A stretch of DNA of 50,212 nucleotides, taken from NCBI GenBank assembly GCA_019119205.1, contig DWXK01000087.1, positions 1 to 50,212 on the forward strand, in the 5' to 3' direction. A model generated the notes under the pieces. That model was not told the DNA's origin and searched no databases. It saw only the letters and a list, made by a program, of their open reading frames with translations. Shown piece by piece: positions 7,976-15,936 of this stretch (its first letter is position 1; each line of letters begins with the position of its first letter). Position numbers and translations under genes: made by a program. The stretch comes from Candidatus Mediterraneibacter intestinavium (GTDB lineage: Bacteria > Bacillota > Clostridia > Lachnospirales > Lachnospiraceae).

Positions 7976-9334
7976 ATGAAAAAAAGAATAATCGCATCGA
8001 TGTTATGTGTAATGATGACAGCATCACTCCTTGCAGGGTGCGGGAGCGGATCTTCTTCATCAGGAGAGACGACAGATGAAAACGCTACTGCCTGGCAGGA
8101 TGCAGACTACAGCGGAGAGGACCCGCAGCTTGATACGAGCATCAAGATCCTTTCCATCTGGGCAGAGGACAATGACAACGGTATCCTGATCAACAAGATC
8201 TGCCAGGATTACAAAGACAATGTGAACCCGAACTTTGAGTGGGAATATGAATATGTTTCAGCAGACGACCTGACACAGAAGATCGCAACGCTTTCTTCCT
8301 CAAACGACCTGCCGGACCTCTTCGCATATGAGGCGGGAGCTCCGCTGACGACTCTGATCGATGCGGACAAAGTCCTGAACGTTTCAGAGCTTCTTGACGC
8401 GACAGATACATGGGATTACTTAAGCGAAAGTGCTGTTTCCATCATGAAAGACCTTTCCGGCACAGAAGATCTCTACGATCTTCCGCTTGGACTGAACGTG
8501 GAAGGTTTCTGGTACAACAAAGACCTGTTCGAGCAGGCCGGCGTTGAAGTGCCGACCACATGGGATGAGTTCGATGCGGTTCTTGAAAAACTGGATGCGG
8601 CAGGGATCCAGCCGATGTCTACAGGCGGATCTGACAAATGGCTCGCAACACGTCTGATCAACGCATACGCTGTAAGGACAATGGGCAATGATGTTATGAC
8701 AAAAGCTGCTAACGGAGAGATCCAGTATACAGACGAAGGTCTGGTAGTGGCAGCTGACAAACTTGCTTCATGGGCTGAAAAAGGATATTTTGGCGAAGGT
8801 GTGACGACAGTTGATGCAAGTACAGCTCAGTCCATGCTGATGAACGGACAGGCAGCGATCTTCTATACAGGATCCTGGTTCACACAGAATCTGACAGACC
8901 CGACACAGAACACAGCAGGCGAGGACGGAATCGGATTCTTTAACATCCCGGTAGAGGATGAGTCCATCAGCTCCTCCACATCATACTCCATGAACTGTGG
9001 AAACATCCTTGCTATGAGCAAAGACAAGATGAACGAGGGAACCGCATGGTTCATGAAATATTTCATCCAGAATATGGGTAATGTTGCAATGGAAGAACTG
9101 GGAACTGTAAAAGGATATACTTATACAACTTCTACAGAGGATATGGATCCGTACACACAGCTTGTCCTTGACGAGATCGCGAAATCTACAGAAGGATTTG
9201 CATGGTGGGAAGCTAAGATGAACGCAGAAGTCTCCAGCATCGCACAGGAGAACGTTCAGCCGCTGCTCAACGGTGATATGACAGGACAGGAATACATGCA
9301 GTCGATCCAGGATGCTTATGACATGAGCAACTAA
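7976..9334 (+). CDS. Extracellular sugar-binding lipoprotein (CUT1 ABC importer)
   Basis: 452 residues. A lipoprotein signal peptide runs to the lipobox LLAGC, with C22 as the lipidated residue. The mature part has the fold markers of family 1 solute-binding proteins: WYNKDLFEQAGVEVPTTWDEF near residue 185, a GQAAIFYTGSW segment near 297 and a WW-rich C-terminal region. It captures oligosaccharides outside the cell and hands them to the two permeases encoded just downstream. Start ATG has AGGGAGGA upstream. Being first, and separated from the permeases by a hairpin terminator, it is probably made in excess, as is common for binding proteins. Confidence 0.92.
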   Translation: MKKRIIASMLCVMMTASLLAGCGSGSSSSGETTDENATAWQDADYSGEDPQLDTSIKILSIWAEDNDNGILINKICQDYKDNVNPNFEWEYEYVSADDLTQKIATLSSSNDLPDLFAYEAGAPLTTLIDADKVLNVSELLDATDTWDYLSESAVSIMKDLSGTEDLYDLPLGLNVEGFWYNKDLFEQAGVEVPTTWDEFDAVLEKLDAAGIQPMSTGGSDKWLATRLINAYAVRTMGNDVMTKAANGEIQYTDEGLVVAADKLASWAEKGYFGEGVTTVDASTAQSMLMNGQAAIFYTGSWFTQNLTDPTQNTAGEDGIGFFNIPVEDESISSSTSYSMNCGNILAMSKDKMNEGTAWFMKYFIQNMGNVAMEELGTVKGYTYTTSTEDMDPYTQLVLDEIAKSTEGFAWWEAKMNAEVSSIAQENVQPLLNGDMTGQEYMQSIQDAYDMSN

Positions 9335-9351
9335 AACATCTGACTTTATGC

Positions 9352-9402
9352 AGGAGAAGTGTTCGGAGAAGCCATTCGGATCCCGGGCACTTCTCCTTTT
9401 TA
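9352..9402 (+). terminator. Attenuating terminator after the binding-protein gene
   Basis: AGGAGAAGTG (9352-9361) pairs with CACTTCTCCT (9388-9397), followed by a T-rich tract. It sits inside the transporter operon, so it probably ends only part of the transcripts and lowers permease levels relative to the binding protein. Confidence 0.7.
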
Positions 9403-9404
9403 TC

Positions 9405-9457
9405 GGACCGGACCCCTTTGCAAAAGAGTCTGTCCCCTTTGCAGAAGGGTCAGGTCC
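9405..9457 (+). repeat. REP-like hairpin element
   Basis: The segment GGACCGGACCCCTT pairs almost perfectly with AAGGGTCAGGTCC at its other end. Inside, CCCCTTTGC(A/G)AAG-type units are repeated in tandem (9413-9426 and 9434-9447, one change). The layout resembles extragenic palindromic elements built on CCCCTTTGC-type cores. It directly precedes the permease gene. No second copy was seen in this window. Confidence 0.45.
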
Positions 9458-9486
9458 ACATGAAACAGAAGAAAGGACAAAATGAT

Positions 9487-10371
9487 ATGAATAAAGTATT
9501 AGGAAATAAAAAAGCGATCACGCTGTTCGTACTTCCGGCGCTCATCCTTTATGCCATCCTGGTCCTTGTTCCGGTGGTCTGGTCGCTGTACTATTCGCTC
9601 TACAGCGGCAGCCCGGGACTCCAGTGGGAATTTACAGGATTTGACAACTATGTGAAACTCTTCAGCGACAAGAACTTTCTGAATTCGCTGCTCGTAAACG
9701 TAAAATACGTGCTTGCCGTTACAGTTGGACAGGTGGGCCTCGGACTGCTCCTGGCTCTGATGTTCAAGTTCTGGCTGAACCGCTGCAAGACGATCGTGCG
9801 TACACTGGTATTTTTTCCGGTGGTCCTCCCGACAGTTGCAGTCGGACAGCTGTTTGCAAAGATCTATGAGATCCAGCCGAACTACGGTCTGCTGAACTCT
9901 CTGCTGAGCGCAGTCGGACTGGACAACCTGGTCCAGGCATGGATCGGACAGGAGAGCACGGCGCTCTGGGCTCTGTGCGTGATGGACGTCTGGGTGGCGA
10001 TGGGATTCTATTCGGTCATCTTCTACGGAGCGCTCCTGGACATCCCGGACGATATCCTGGAGGCAGCGCGCATCGACGGCGCGGGAAGCTTCAGCCTGTT
10101 CCGTCATATCCTGCTTCCGCTTTTAAGGCCGATGGTCATCACCTGCCTTGTATTCAGCTTCTCCGGAACTGTGAAGATGTTCGAGTCATCCCTGGCTCTG
10201 ACAGGAGGAGGTCCGGGATCGGCGACCAAGTCACTGTCCATGTACATGTATGATGTATCATTTACCTACAATAACGTCGGATACGGAAGTGTCATCGCTA
10301 TCGTGATCTTCCTGATCTGTATCGCAGGATCTATGCTGATCAACAGATTCGACGTAAAAGAAAAGTATTAG
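9487..10371 (+). CDS. CUT1 ABC sugar permease (MalF/UgpA type)
   Basis: 294 residues from the ATG at 9487, chosen over in-frame starts at 9418 and 9460 because GAAAGGA lies seven bases ahead and the protein then begins with the usual short basic N-terminus before the first membrane helix (ITLFVLPALILYAILVLVP). Six membrane segments are visible. The EAA loop that contacts the ATPase is EAARIDGAGSFSLFRHILLP, near residue 192. It forms the channel with the next gene product. No ATPase is encoded nearby, so a shared MsmX/MsmK-type ATPase elsewhere is implied. Confidence 0.9.
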   Translation: MNKVLGNKKAITLFVLPALILYAILVLVPVVWSLYYSLYSGSPGLQWEFTGFDNYVKLFSDKNFLNSLLVNVKYVLAVTVGQVGLGLLLALMFKFWLNRCKTIVRTLVFFPVVLPTVAVGQLFAKIYEIQPNYGLLNSLLSAVGLDNLVQAWIGQESTALWALCVMDVWVAMGFYSVIFYGALLDIPDDILEAARIDGAGSFSLFRHILLPLLRPMVITCLVFSFSGTVKMFESSLALTGGGPGSATKSLSMYMYDVSFTYNNVGYGSVIAIVIFLICIAGSMLINRFDVKEKY

Positions 10372-10384
10372 GAGGGCGATCAGA

Positions 10385-11212
10385 ATGAAAAAAGTAAAAT
10401 CCGGAATAAAAGGCCTGATCATATTTCTTATCTGTGTCGTAGAAGTTTACCCGCTCTTCTGGATGCTCACGGCTTCTCTGAAACAGCAGCATGAGTGGAG
10501 TGACAACCCTGCTTACGCACTGAATGAAGGGTTCTATTTTCAGAACTATGTGGATGCATGGACAAGAGGAAACATGTCCACCTATTTCATGAACAGTTTG
10601 ATCTGTACAGTGGTCGCGCTTCTGTTTATCGTGATCTTTGCCACGACGGTAGGATTTGCAGTGACAAAGATGCAGTGGAAGATGAGGGACACTGTGGCGA
10701 AGATCTTCTCACTCGGGATCATGATCCCGGTAGCGACCTGCCTGATCCCGCTGTTCCAGATGTACAACAGAGGAGGGCTGCTCAACACAAGGACCAGTCT
10801 GATCATTACATATATCGCATTCGGTCTCTCGCTGTCGATCTATCTGGTACAGGGATACTTAAGGTCATTCCCGGACGATATCATGGAAGCAGCGGTGATC
10901 GACGGCTGCGGTATCTATAAGATGATGTGGCATATCGTTGTGCCGCTGATGAAGAACGCGATCGTGACAGTACTCGTACTCCAGTTCTTCTTCAAGTGGA
11001 ACGACCTGCTCTTCTCCATGACATTTATCAGCGATTCCTCGCTGAAGACCGTACAGACCGGACTCCTTTACTTCTCAGACGAGTTCGGGAACAAGAACTG
11101 GGGCGCGATCTTCGCTTCCGTATCTATGAGTGTCTTCCCGATGCTCCTGGTATACATGGGACTGAACAAGAAGGTAATGGAAGGTATGACTGCCGGCGCA
11201 GTGAAAGGATAA
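10385..11212 (+). CDS. CUT1 ABC sugar permease (MalG/UgpE type)
   Basis: 275 residues, preceded by AGGAGG. Six membrane segments; the EAA loop is EAAVIDGCGIYKMMWHIVVP, near residue 166, and the C-terminus ends TAGAVKG as in most MalG-type partners. It pairs with the permease 13 bases upstream. The next gene starts three bases after its stop, so import and hydrolysis are encoded on one transcript. Confidence 0.92.
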   Translation: MKKVKSGIKGLIIFLICVVEVYPLFWMLTASLKQQHEWSDNPAYALNEGFYFQNYVDAWTRGNMSTYFMNSLICTVVALLFIVIFATTVGFAVTKMQWKMRDTVAKIFSLGIMIPVATCLIPLFQMYNRGGLLNTRTSLIITYIAFGLSLSIYLVQGYLRSFPDDIMEAAVIDGCGIYKMMWHIVVPLMKNAIVTVLVLQFFFKWNDLLFSMTFISDSSLKTVQTGLLYFSDEFGNKNWGAIFASVSMSVFPMLLVYMGLNKKVMEGMTAGAVKG

Positions 11213-11215
11213 GAT

Positions 11216-12505
11216 ATGGACAGAGAGAAATGCACCAGCTACGCAGATCATCTGCAGAAATTTGTGATGGACCACACCGAGGATGTGCTGAAACAGCCGA
11301 GGAGCTTTATCCGCTATCCTTTTATCGATCCGGGCTCTGTGTATGACGGAAATGTGTGGGACTGGGATACTTACTGGTCGGTGTACGGTTTCCTGAACCT
11401 TGCGGACCGCTACGGGGACGCTTCTGTAAAGGAGCGCCTCGTGGAACACGCAAAGGGGAATATCCACAACTTTATGGATCATCAGCTGGAGGACGGATAC
11501 ATCCCCATGATGATCGAAGTCGCGGACTGGCCGGAACCTTATCTGAACATGAAGCATAAGGAAGGCGTGCTCATGAACATGCACAAGCCCTTCCTGTGCA
11601 GCCAGATCGTGCTGATCAGCAGCTACATCGACGATTACTCATGGTGTGAGAAATATCTTGACAATCTGGAGAGATATTTTGAATGTTATGACCGGAACTA
11701 CTATTTTGGACACTGCGGACTTTATGTCTGGTGTGACGACATCATGATCGGGATGGACAACGACCCGGCGACATTCGGACGACCGAAGTTCTCCACAGCA
11801 AACATATATCTGAACAGCTTCATGTGTGTGGAGCTGGAAGCCATGGAGAAGATATGTACCGTGTTCGGAAAAGAAGACCGTGCACAGTATTACAGAGAGA
11901 AAAGGGAGAAACTCGTGGCGGCGATCCAGAAAGAGTGCTGGGATCCCAGAGATAAGTTCTTCTACTCGGCGGACATTGATATAAAGACGCGAAAATTTGA
12001 CTGGTTCCACCAGGGGCTGGGAGTGTTCTGGAATTCCCTGCCGATCAAGGTGAGAGTGTGGTCCGGATTCATCCCCATGTATGCAAAGATCGCTACAGAA
12101 GAACAGGCGGCAGAGATGGTAAGACACATTTTTGACGACGCTACGTTCAATTCCGACTACGGGCTCACCACGCTGGCAAAGGACGAGAAGATGTTCGACC
12201 TTTCTGTGACGAACAATCCGTCCAACTGGCTGGGACCGATCTGGCTGATCGCCAACTACGTTGTCTTCCGGGGACTGATGAACTACGGTTATTGGAAAGA
12301 AGCGGAAGTGATGTATGAGAGGACAGTGAAGCTTCTCGGGACAGACCTGGAAAAGACGGGAAGCCTGCATGAATATTACGATCCGTTCACAGGAGAACCG
12401 ATCATGAACGGCGGCTTTATCAACTGGAATATCCTTGCGCTCAACATGAGGGACGAGCTGGACGGGAAGGAGCCGATGGCACAGTGGAGAGGGACCATGG
12501 GATGA
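11216..12505 (+). CDS. (alpha/alpha)6-barrel glycoside hydrolase, GH63/GH37-like (MGH1-like domain)
   Basis: 429 residues without a signal peptide. Two motifs place it among trehalase/GH63-like clan GH-G hydrolases: GNVWDWDTYWSVYG near residue 44 (candidate acid residues in WDWD) and NNPSNWLGPIWLIANY near residue 333. Relatives cleave alpha-glucosides such as mannosylglycerate, kojibiose-type or trehalose-type substrates, so the linkage is uncertain. It starts three bases after the second permease gene, and its stop overlaps the GH43 start (ATGA), implying coupled translation and cytoplasmic processing of the same imported glycan. Confidence 0.75.
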   Translation: MDREKCTSYADHLQKFVMDHTEDVLKQPRSFIRYPFIDPGSVYDGNVWDWDTYWSVYGFLNLADRYGDASVKERLVEHAKGNIHNFMDHQLEDGYIPMMIEVADWPEPYLNMKHKEGVLMNMHKPFLCSQIVLISSYIDDYSWCEKYLDNLERYFECYDRNYYFGHCGLYVWCDDIMIGMDNDPATFGRPKFSTANIYLNSFMCVELEAMEKICTVFGKEDRAQYYREKREKLVAAIQKECWDPRDKFFYSADIDIKTRKFDWFHQGLGVFWNSLPIKVRVWSGFIPMYAKIATEEQAAEMVRHIFDDATFNSDYGLTTLAKDEKMFDLSVTNNPSNWLGPIWLIANYVVFRGLMNYGYWKEAEVMYERTVKLLGTDLEKTGSLHEYYDPFTGEPIMNGGFINWNILALNMRDELDGKEPMAQWRGTMG

Positions 12506-14235
12506 GAATGATCCAGAATCCGGTTCTCCGGGGATTCAGCCCGGATCCCAGCGTAGTCCGGGTGGGAGACACATATTATGTGGCCACATCCACCTTCGAG
12601 TGGTTCCCCGGAGTGAGGATCTACCGGACAAAAGATCTGGAGCATTATGAGCAGCTCCCCTCGCCGCTTGTGCGGGAGAGCCAGCTCCATATGGAAGGGA
12701 ACCCGGATTCCTGCGGAGTGTGGGCGCCGGACCTTTCCTGGGACGGTGAGCGGTTCTGGCTGGTGTTCACAGATGTGAAGACCAGGGGGACTGCAGATTA
12801 CTTTAATACGCACAATTACATCGTGTGGACATATGATATAATGGGAGAATGGTCAGAACCGGTATACTTGAACAGTGCCGGTTTTGACCCGTCCCTGTTT
12901 CATGACACGGACGGGCGCTCCTACCTTGTCAACATGATCAACGGGTTCAAAGGGATCCGGGTGCAGGAGTTTGACAAAGAGACGAAGAAGCTGACCGGTC
13001 CGGCAAAAAATGTATGCGCCGGGACCGGGCGGGGCTTTACGGAAGGTCCCCATATCTACCACATCGGAGAGTGGTATTATCTGATGATGGCGGAGGGCGG
13101 GACTTCTTATGAACACTGCGAGGTCCTGTGCCGGTCACGGGATCTGTGGGGCGGCTATGAGGAGGATCCGGGCAATCCGATCCTGACTTCCAACCGTGAG
13201 GACCGGAACGCCCTCCAGAAATGCGGTCATGCGGATCTGGTGCAGACACAGAGCGGAGAGTGGTATCTCTTCCATCTGTGCGCAAGACCGGACGAGAGAG
13301 GCGTGTGCGTGCTCGGGAGAGAGACAGCCGTTCAGAAAGTATTCTGGAACGAAGACGGCTGGCTGAGACTGAGCGCCGGAGGAAGGTACGGGAGGATGAC
13401 CACAGAGGCACCTGTCGGATACGGAGACTGCGACGGGCTGACTACAGGGGGGCCTGCCGGATCATGGAAAGATGGAACTGAGGGAGCAGACAAAGGAACT
13501 GGAGAAGAACCTTCAGCGGAGAAATATGCTGACAGAACAGGCAGCTTTGAGGAAGAATTTGACAGGCCGGTCCTGGATCCGTCCTTTTCCACCTTGCGGG
13601 TCCCGCCGGAGAAAGTGCTCTCACTGACGGCGCGGAAAGGGTGGCTTAGGCTGTACGGGCATGAATTCCTCACATCCTGCTTCCGGACCAGTCTTCTGGC
13701 GAGGAAGCAGTCCTGCAGGAAGAGCTGCATGGAGTGCGGCATGGAGTTTTCGCCCCGGTCAGAGCAGCAGGGGGCAGGCGCGGCATACTTTTATGATACG
13801 CACAACTTTTACCTCCTGATCCTGACAAAAGACGGGAACGGCAGTGATGTGCTCCGGTTCCTGCGGTGCAGGTCCGGGGCGGTGGAAGTGCTCGCGGAAC
13901 AGCCGCTCTCCGGAGACGGAGAGGCGGACGGGACATGGAAAGAGGTTCCCGATGCATCCTGGGAAGAGACTCCTGACGGATCTGAGAGATACGGACAGGG
14001 CAGGATGCTCCACCTGCGGATCGAGACAGACAAGAGCGGGGAGCAGGCGGTGTTCTCCTGGTCACGGGACGGACAGACTTATATCAAAGTGGCAGAGGCG
14101 GATACAGAGATCCTGACAGATGAACACTGTGTGGGATTTACGGGAGCCCACTTCGGAGTATACTGCCACGATATGGCGGATCAGAGTGATCACGCAGATT
14201 TTAAATATTTCAGAGTGCTTGAAGACAGGGGATGA
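12502..14235 (+). CDS. GH43 beta-xylosidase / alpha-L-arabinofuranosidase (subfamily 11-like)
   Basis: 577 residues from the ATG at 12502, which overlaps the previous stop. The five-bladed propeller has all three acidic catalytic residues in place: D15 (GFSPDPS, base), D129 (SAGFDPSLF, pKa modulator) and E181 (FTEGPHIY, acid), at nearly the numbering of Geobacillus XynB3. The C-terminal beta-sandwich (GWLRLYG onward) is the GH43_C2 domain that closes the active site of exo-xylosidases. Two Gly/Glu/Asp-rich insertions, about residues 320-350 and 475-500, are not usual in the family. No signal peptide. It likely removes xylosyl or arabinosyl ends from imported oligosaccharides. Confidence 0.9.
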   Translation: MRMIQNPVLRGFSPDPSVVRVGDTYYVATSTFEWFPGVRIYRTKDLEHYEQLPSPLVRESQLHMEGNPDSCGVWAPDLSWDGERFWLVFTDVKTRGTADYFNTHNYIVWTYDIMGEWSEPVYLNSAGFDPSLFHDTDGRSYLVNMINGFKGIRVQEFDKETKKLTGPAKNVCAGTGRGFTEGPHIYHIGEWYYLMMAEGGTSYEHCEVLCRSRDLWGGYEEDPGNPILTSNREDRNALQKCGHADLVQTQSGEWYLFHLCARPDERGVCVLGRETAVQKVFWNEDGWLRLSAGGRYGRMTTEAPVGYGDCDGLTTGGPAGSWKDGTEGADKGTGEEPSAEKYADRTGSFEEEFDRPVLDPSFSTLRVPPEKVLSLTARKGWLRLYGHEFLTSCFRTSLLARKQSCRKSCMECGMEFSPRSEQQGAGAAYFYDTHNFYLLILTKDGNGSDVLRFLRCRSGAVEVLAEQPLSGDGEADGTWKEVPDASWEETPDGSERYGQGRMLHLRIETDKSGEQAVFSWSRDGQTYIKVAEADTEILTDEHCVGFTGAHFGVYCHDMADQSDHADFKYFRVLEDRG

Positions 14236-14261
14236 CAGGACCTGTATCAGGACAGACAGCA

Positions 14262-14326
14262 AAAGCGGGTCGGTAAGATCCGCTTTATCTGCACAGTAAA
14301 CCCGGCACGCAGCACCATTTGCCGGG
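14262..14326 (+). other. Two small hairpins between GH43 and DUF5060/DUF4038 genes
   Basis: AAAGCGG (14262-14268) pairs with CCGCTTT (14280-14286), and CCCGGCA (14301-14307) pairs with TGCCGGG (14320-14326). No T-run follows either stem. They may stabilise or process the operon mRNA within this 132-base gap. Confidence 0.4.
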
Positions 14327-14367
14327 CAGTGGACAGCGGTGAAAAAGGCGGTGAAAGGAGAAGAGTG

Positions 14368-15936
14368 ATGGGACGAGACAAGATAACATACAGCCCTTCG
14401 ACAGAGCGGTGGGGGATCTGGGAGATATGCATCCAGGGACCGGAATGTGGAAATCCCTTTACAGAACAGTGGATAAAAGGAAGATTTTACGGGAAGAGTG
14501 AGGAAAAGTCAGTCAGCGGATTCTATGACGGGGAAGGGTGTTACCGGCTCCGGTTCATGCCTTCTTTTGAAGGGACATACAGGTTCCGGGTCGAGACGAG
14601 CTTCGGGGCAGAGGAGAGCGGGACGTTTGAAGTACTTCCGCCCGGAGAAGGGAACCACGGTCCTGTGAGAGTGGCGGGGACATACCATTTTGCCTATGAG
14701 GACGGGACCCCCTACTATTCTGTGGGGACCACCTGCTATGTGTGGGAACTCCAGTCAGACGAGAGGATCCGGGAGACACTGAAGAACCTTCAGGCTGCCC
14801 GGTTCAACAAGATCCGATTCTGTGTGTTCCCGAAACACTACGCATACAATCTGACAGATCCGAGGAGTTTCCCATATGAGGGAACGCCCATGGACTGCAG
14901 TGTCCTGAACGTGGACAACTTCAATGAATATGATGAAAATTCCGAGGGGAACAACTGGGATCTCACGAGATTTAACCCGGAGCATTTCCGGCATATCGAG
15001 ACCTGTATACAGAGACTGATGGATCTGGGTATCGAGGCGGACATCATCGTGATGCATCCCTATGACCGCTGGGGATTCTCCTGCATGACAAAGGAAGAGG
15101 ACGACCTGTACTGGAGATATGTCCTGGCGAGATTTTCGGCATACCGGAATGTGTGGTGGTCTCTGGCAAATGAATACGATCTGATGGAGCACAAGACGCT
15201 GGAGGACTGGGAGAGATATGCGAAGATCATCTGTGAGGAAGATCCGTACGGGCATCTCCGCTCCATCCACAACTGTCATGGATTTTACGATTATAAGAGA
15301 CCATGGATCACCCACTGCAGCATCCAGAGACAGGATCCGTACCTGAGTGCGGAAAATGTCACCCAGTGGAGGGAGATCTACAAAAAACCTGTGGTCCTGG
15401 ATGAGATCTGCTATGAGGGAAACCTCCAGTTTGGCTGGGGCAATATCAGCGGAAGGGAGCTGTTGAGGAGATTCTGGGAGGCGTTCGTAAGAGGCGGATA
15501 CGCAGGACATGGCGAGACACTGCTCAATCCGGAGGATGAACTATGGTGGTCCCACGGGGGAAAACTCCGGGGGGAGAGCTGGAAGCGGTTCGGCTTTCTG
15601 TATGATATCATCTCTGAAGTGCCGGGACACGGGATCGCGCCTTATGACCTGAAGTGGGACTGCGTGTGCGGCGTGCCTGAGAAAGACTGGGGCAGGGCGG
15701 TGAAGAGCTGGTATCTGATCTATTACGGATTTACCTGCCCGGCGTTTAAAGAATTCTATTTTGACGATACGACGGAATTCCGTGTGGAGGTGATCGACAC
15801 ATGGAATATGACTATCGAGGACAGAGGAACAGCGAAAGGAAGATTCCGGGTGGAACTGCCCGGCAGAGAGTATATGGCTGTGCGCCTGACGGAAGCAGGC
15901 AGTGCTGCAGAGAGAGAGGAGGAGAAACATGCTTGA
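14368..15936 (+). CDS. DUF5060/DUF4038 glycoside hydrolase, GH140 (apiosidase)-like
   Basis: 522 residues from the ATG at 14368, preceded by GAAAGGAG; an in-frame upstream ATG at 14329 lacks a good site. The order is an N-terminal DUF5060 beta-domain (about 5-95), a DUF4038 TIM barrel (about 110-400) and a DUF5605-type C-terminal domain. Clan GH-A-like carboxylates are visible: NEYD with E269 (acid/base candidate) and LDEICYEG with E346 (nucleophile candidate). DUF4038 is the catalytic domain of GH140, whose founding member is an endo-apiosidase acting on rhamnogalacturonan II. Specificity here is unproven. No signal peptide. The gene overlaps the rhamnosidase start by 8 bases. Confidence 0.75.
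   Translation: MGRDKITYSPSTERWGIWEICIQGPECGNPFTEQWIKGRFYGKSEEKSVSGFYDGEGCYRLRFMPSFEGTYRFRVETSFGAEESGTFEVLPPGEGNHGPVRVAGTYHFAYEDGTPYYSVGTTCYVWELQSDERIRETLKNLQAARFNKIRFCVFPKHYAYNLTDPRSFPYEGTPMDCSVLNVDNFNEYDENSEGNNWDLTRFNPEHFRHIETCIQRLMDLGIEADIIVMHPYDRWGFSCMTKEEDDLYWRYVLARFSAYRNVWWSLANEYDLMEHKTLEDWERYAKIICEEDPYGHLRSIHNCHGFYDYKRPWITHCSIQRQDPYLSAENVTQWREIYKKPVVLDEICYEGNLQFGWGNISGRELLRRFWEAFVRGGYAGHGETLLNPEDELWWSHGGKLRGESWKRFGFLYDIISEVPGHGIAPYDLKWDCVCGVPEKDWGRAVKSWYLIYYGFTCPAFKEFYFDDTTEFRVEVIDTWNMTIEDRGTAKGRFRVELPGREYMAVRLTEAGSAAEREEEKHA

Noticed and set aside
9499-10107. 202-codon ORF on the minus strand
   Set aside because: Antisense to the MalF-type permease. Composition rich in His, Gln and Arg is typical of shadow frames.
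11639-12370. 243-codon ORF on the minus strand
   Set aside because: Antisense to the clan GH-G-like hydrolase; no supporting signal.
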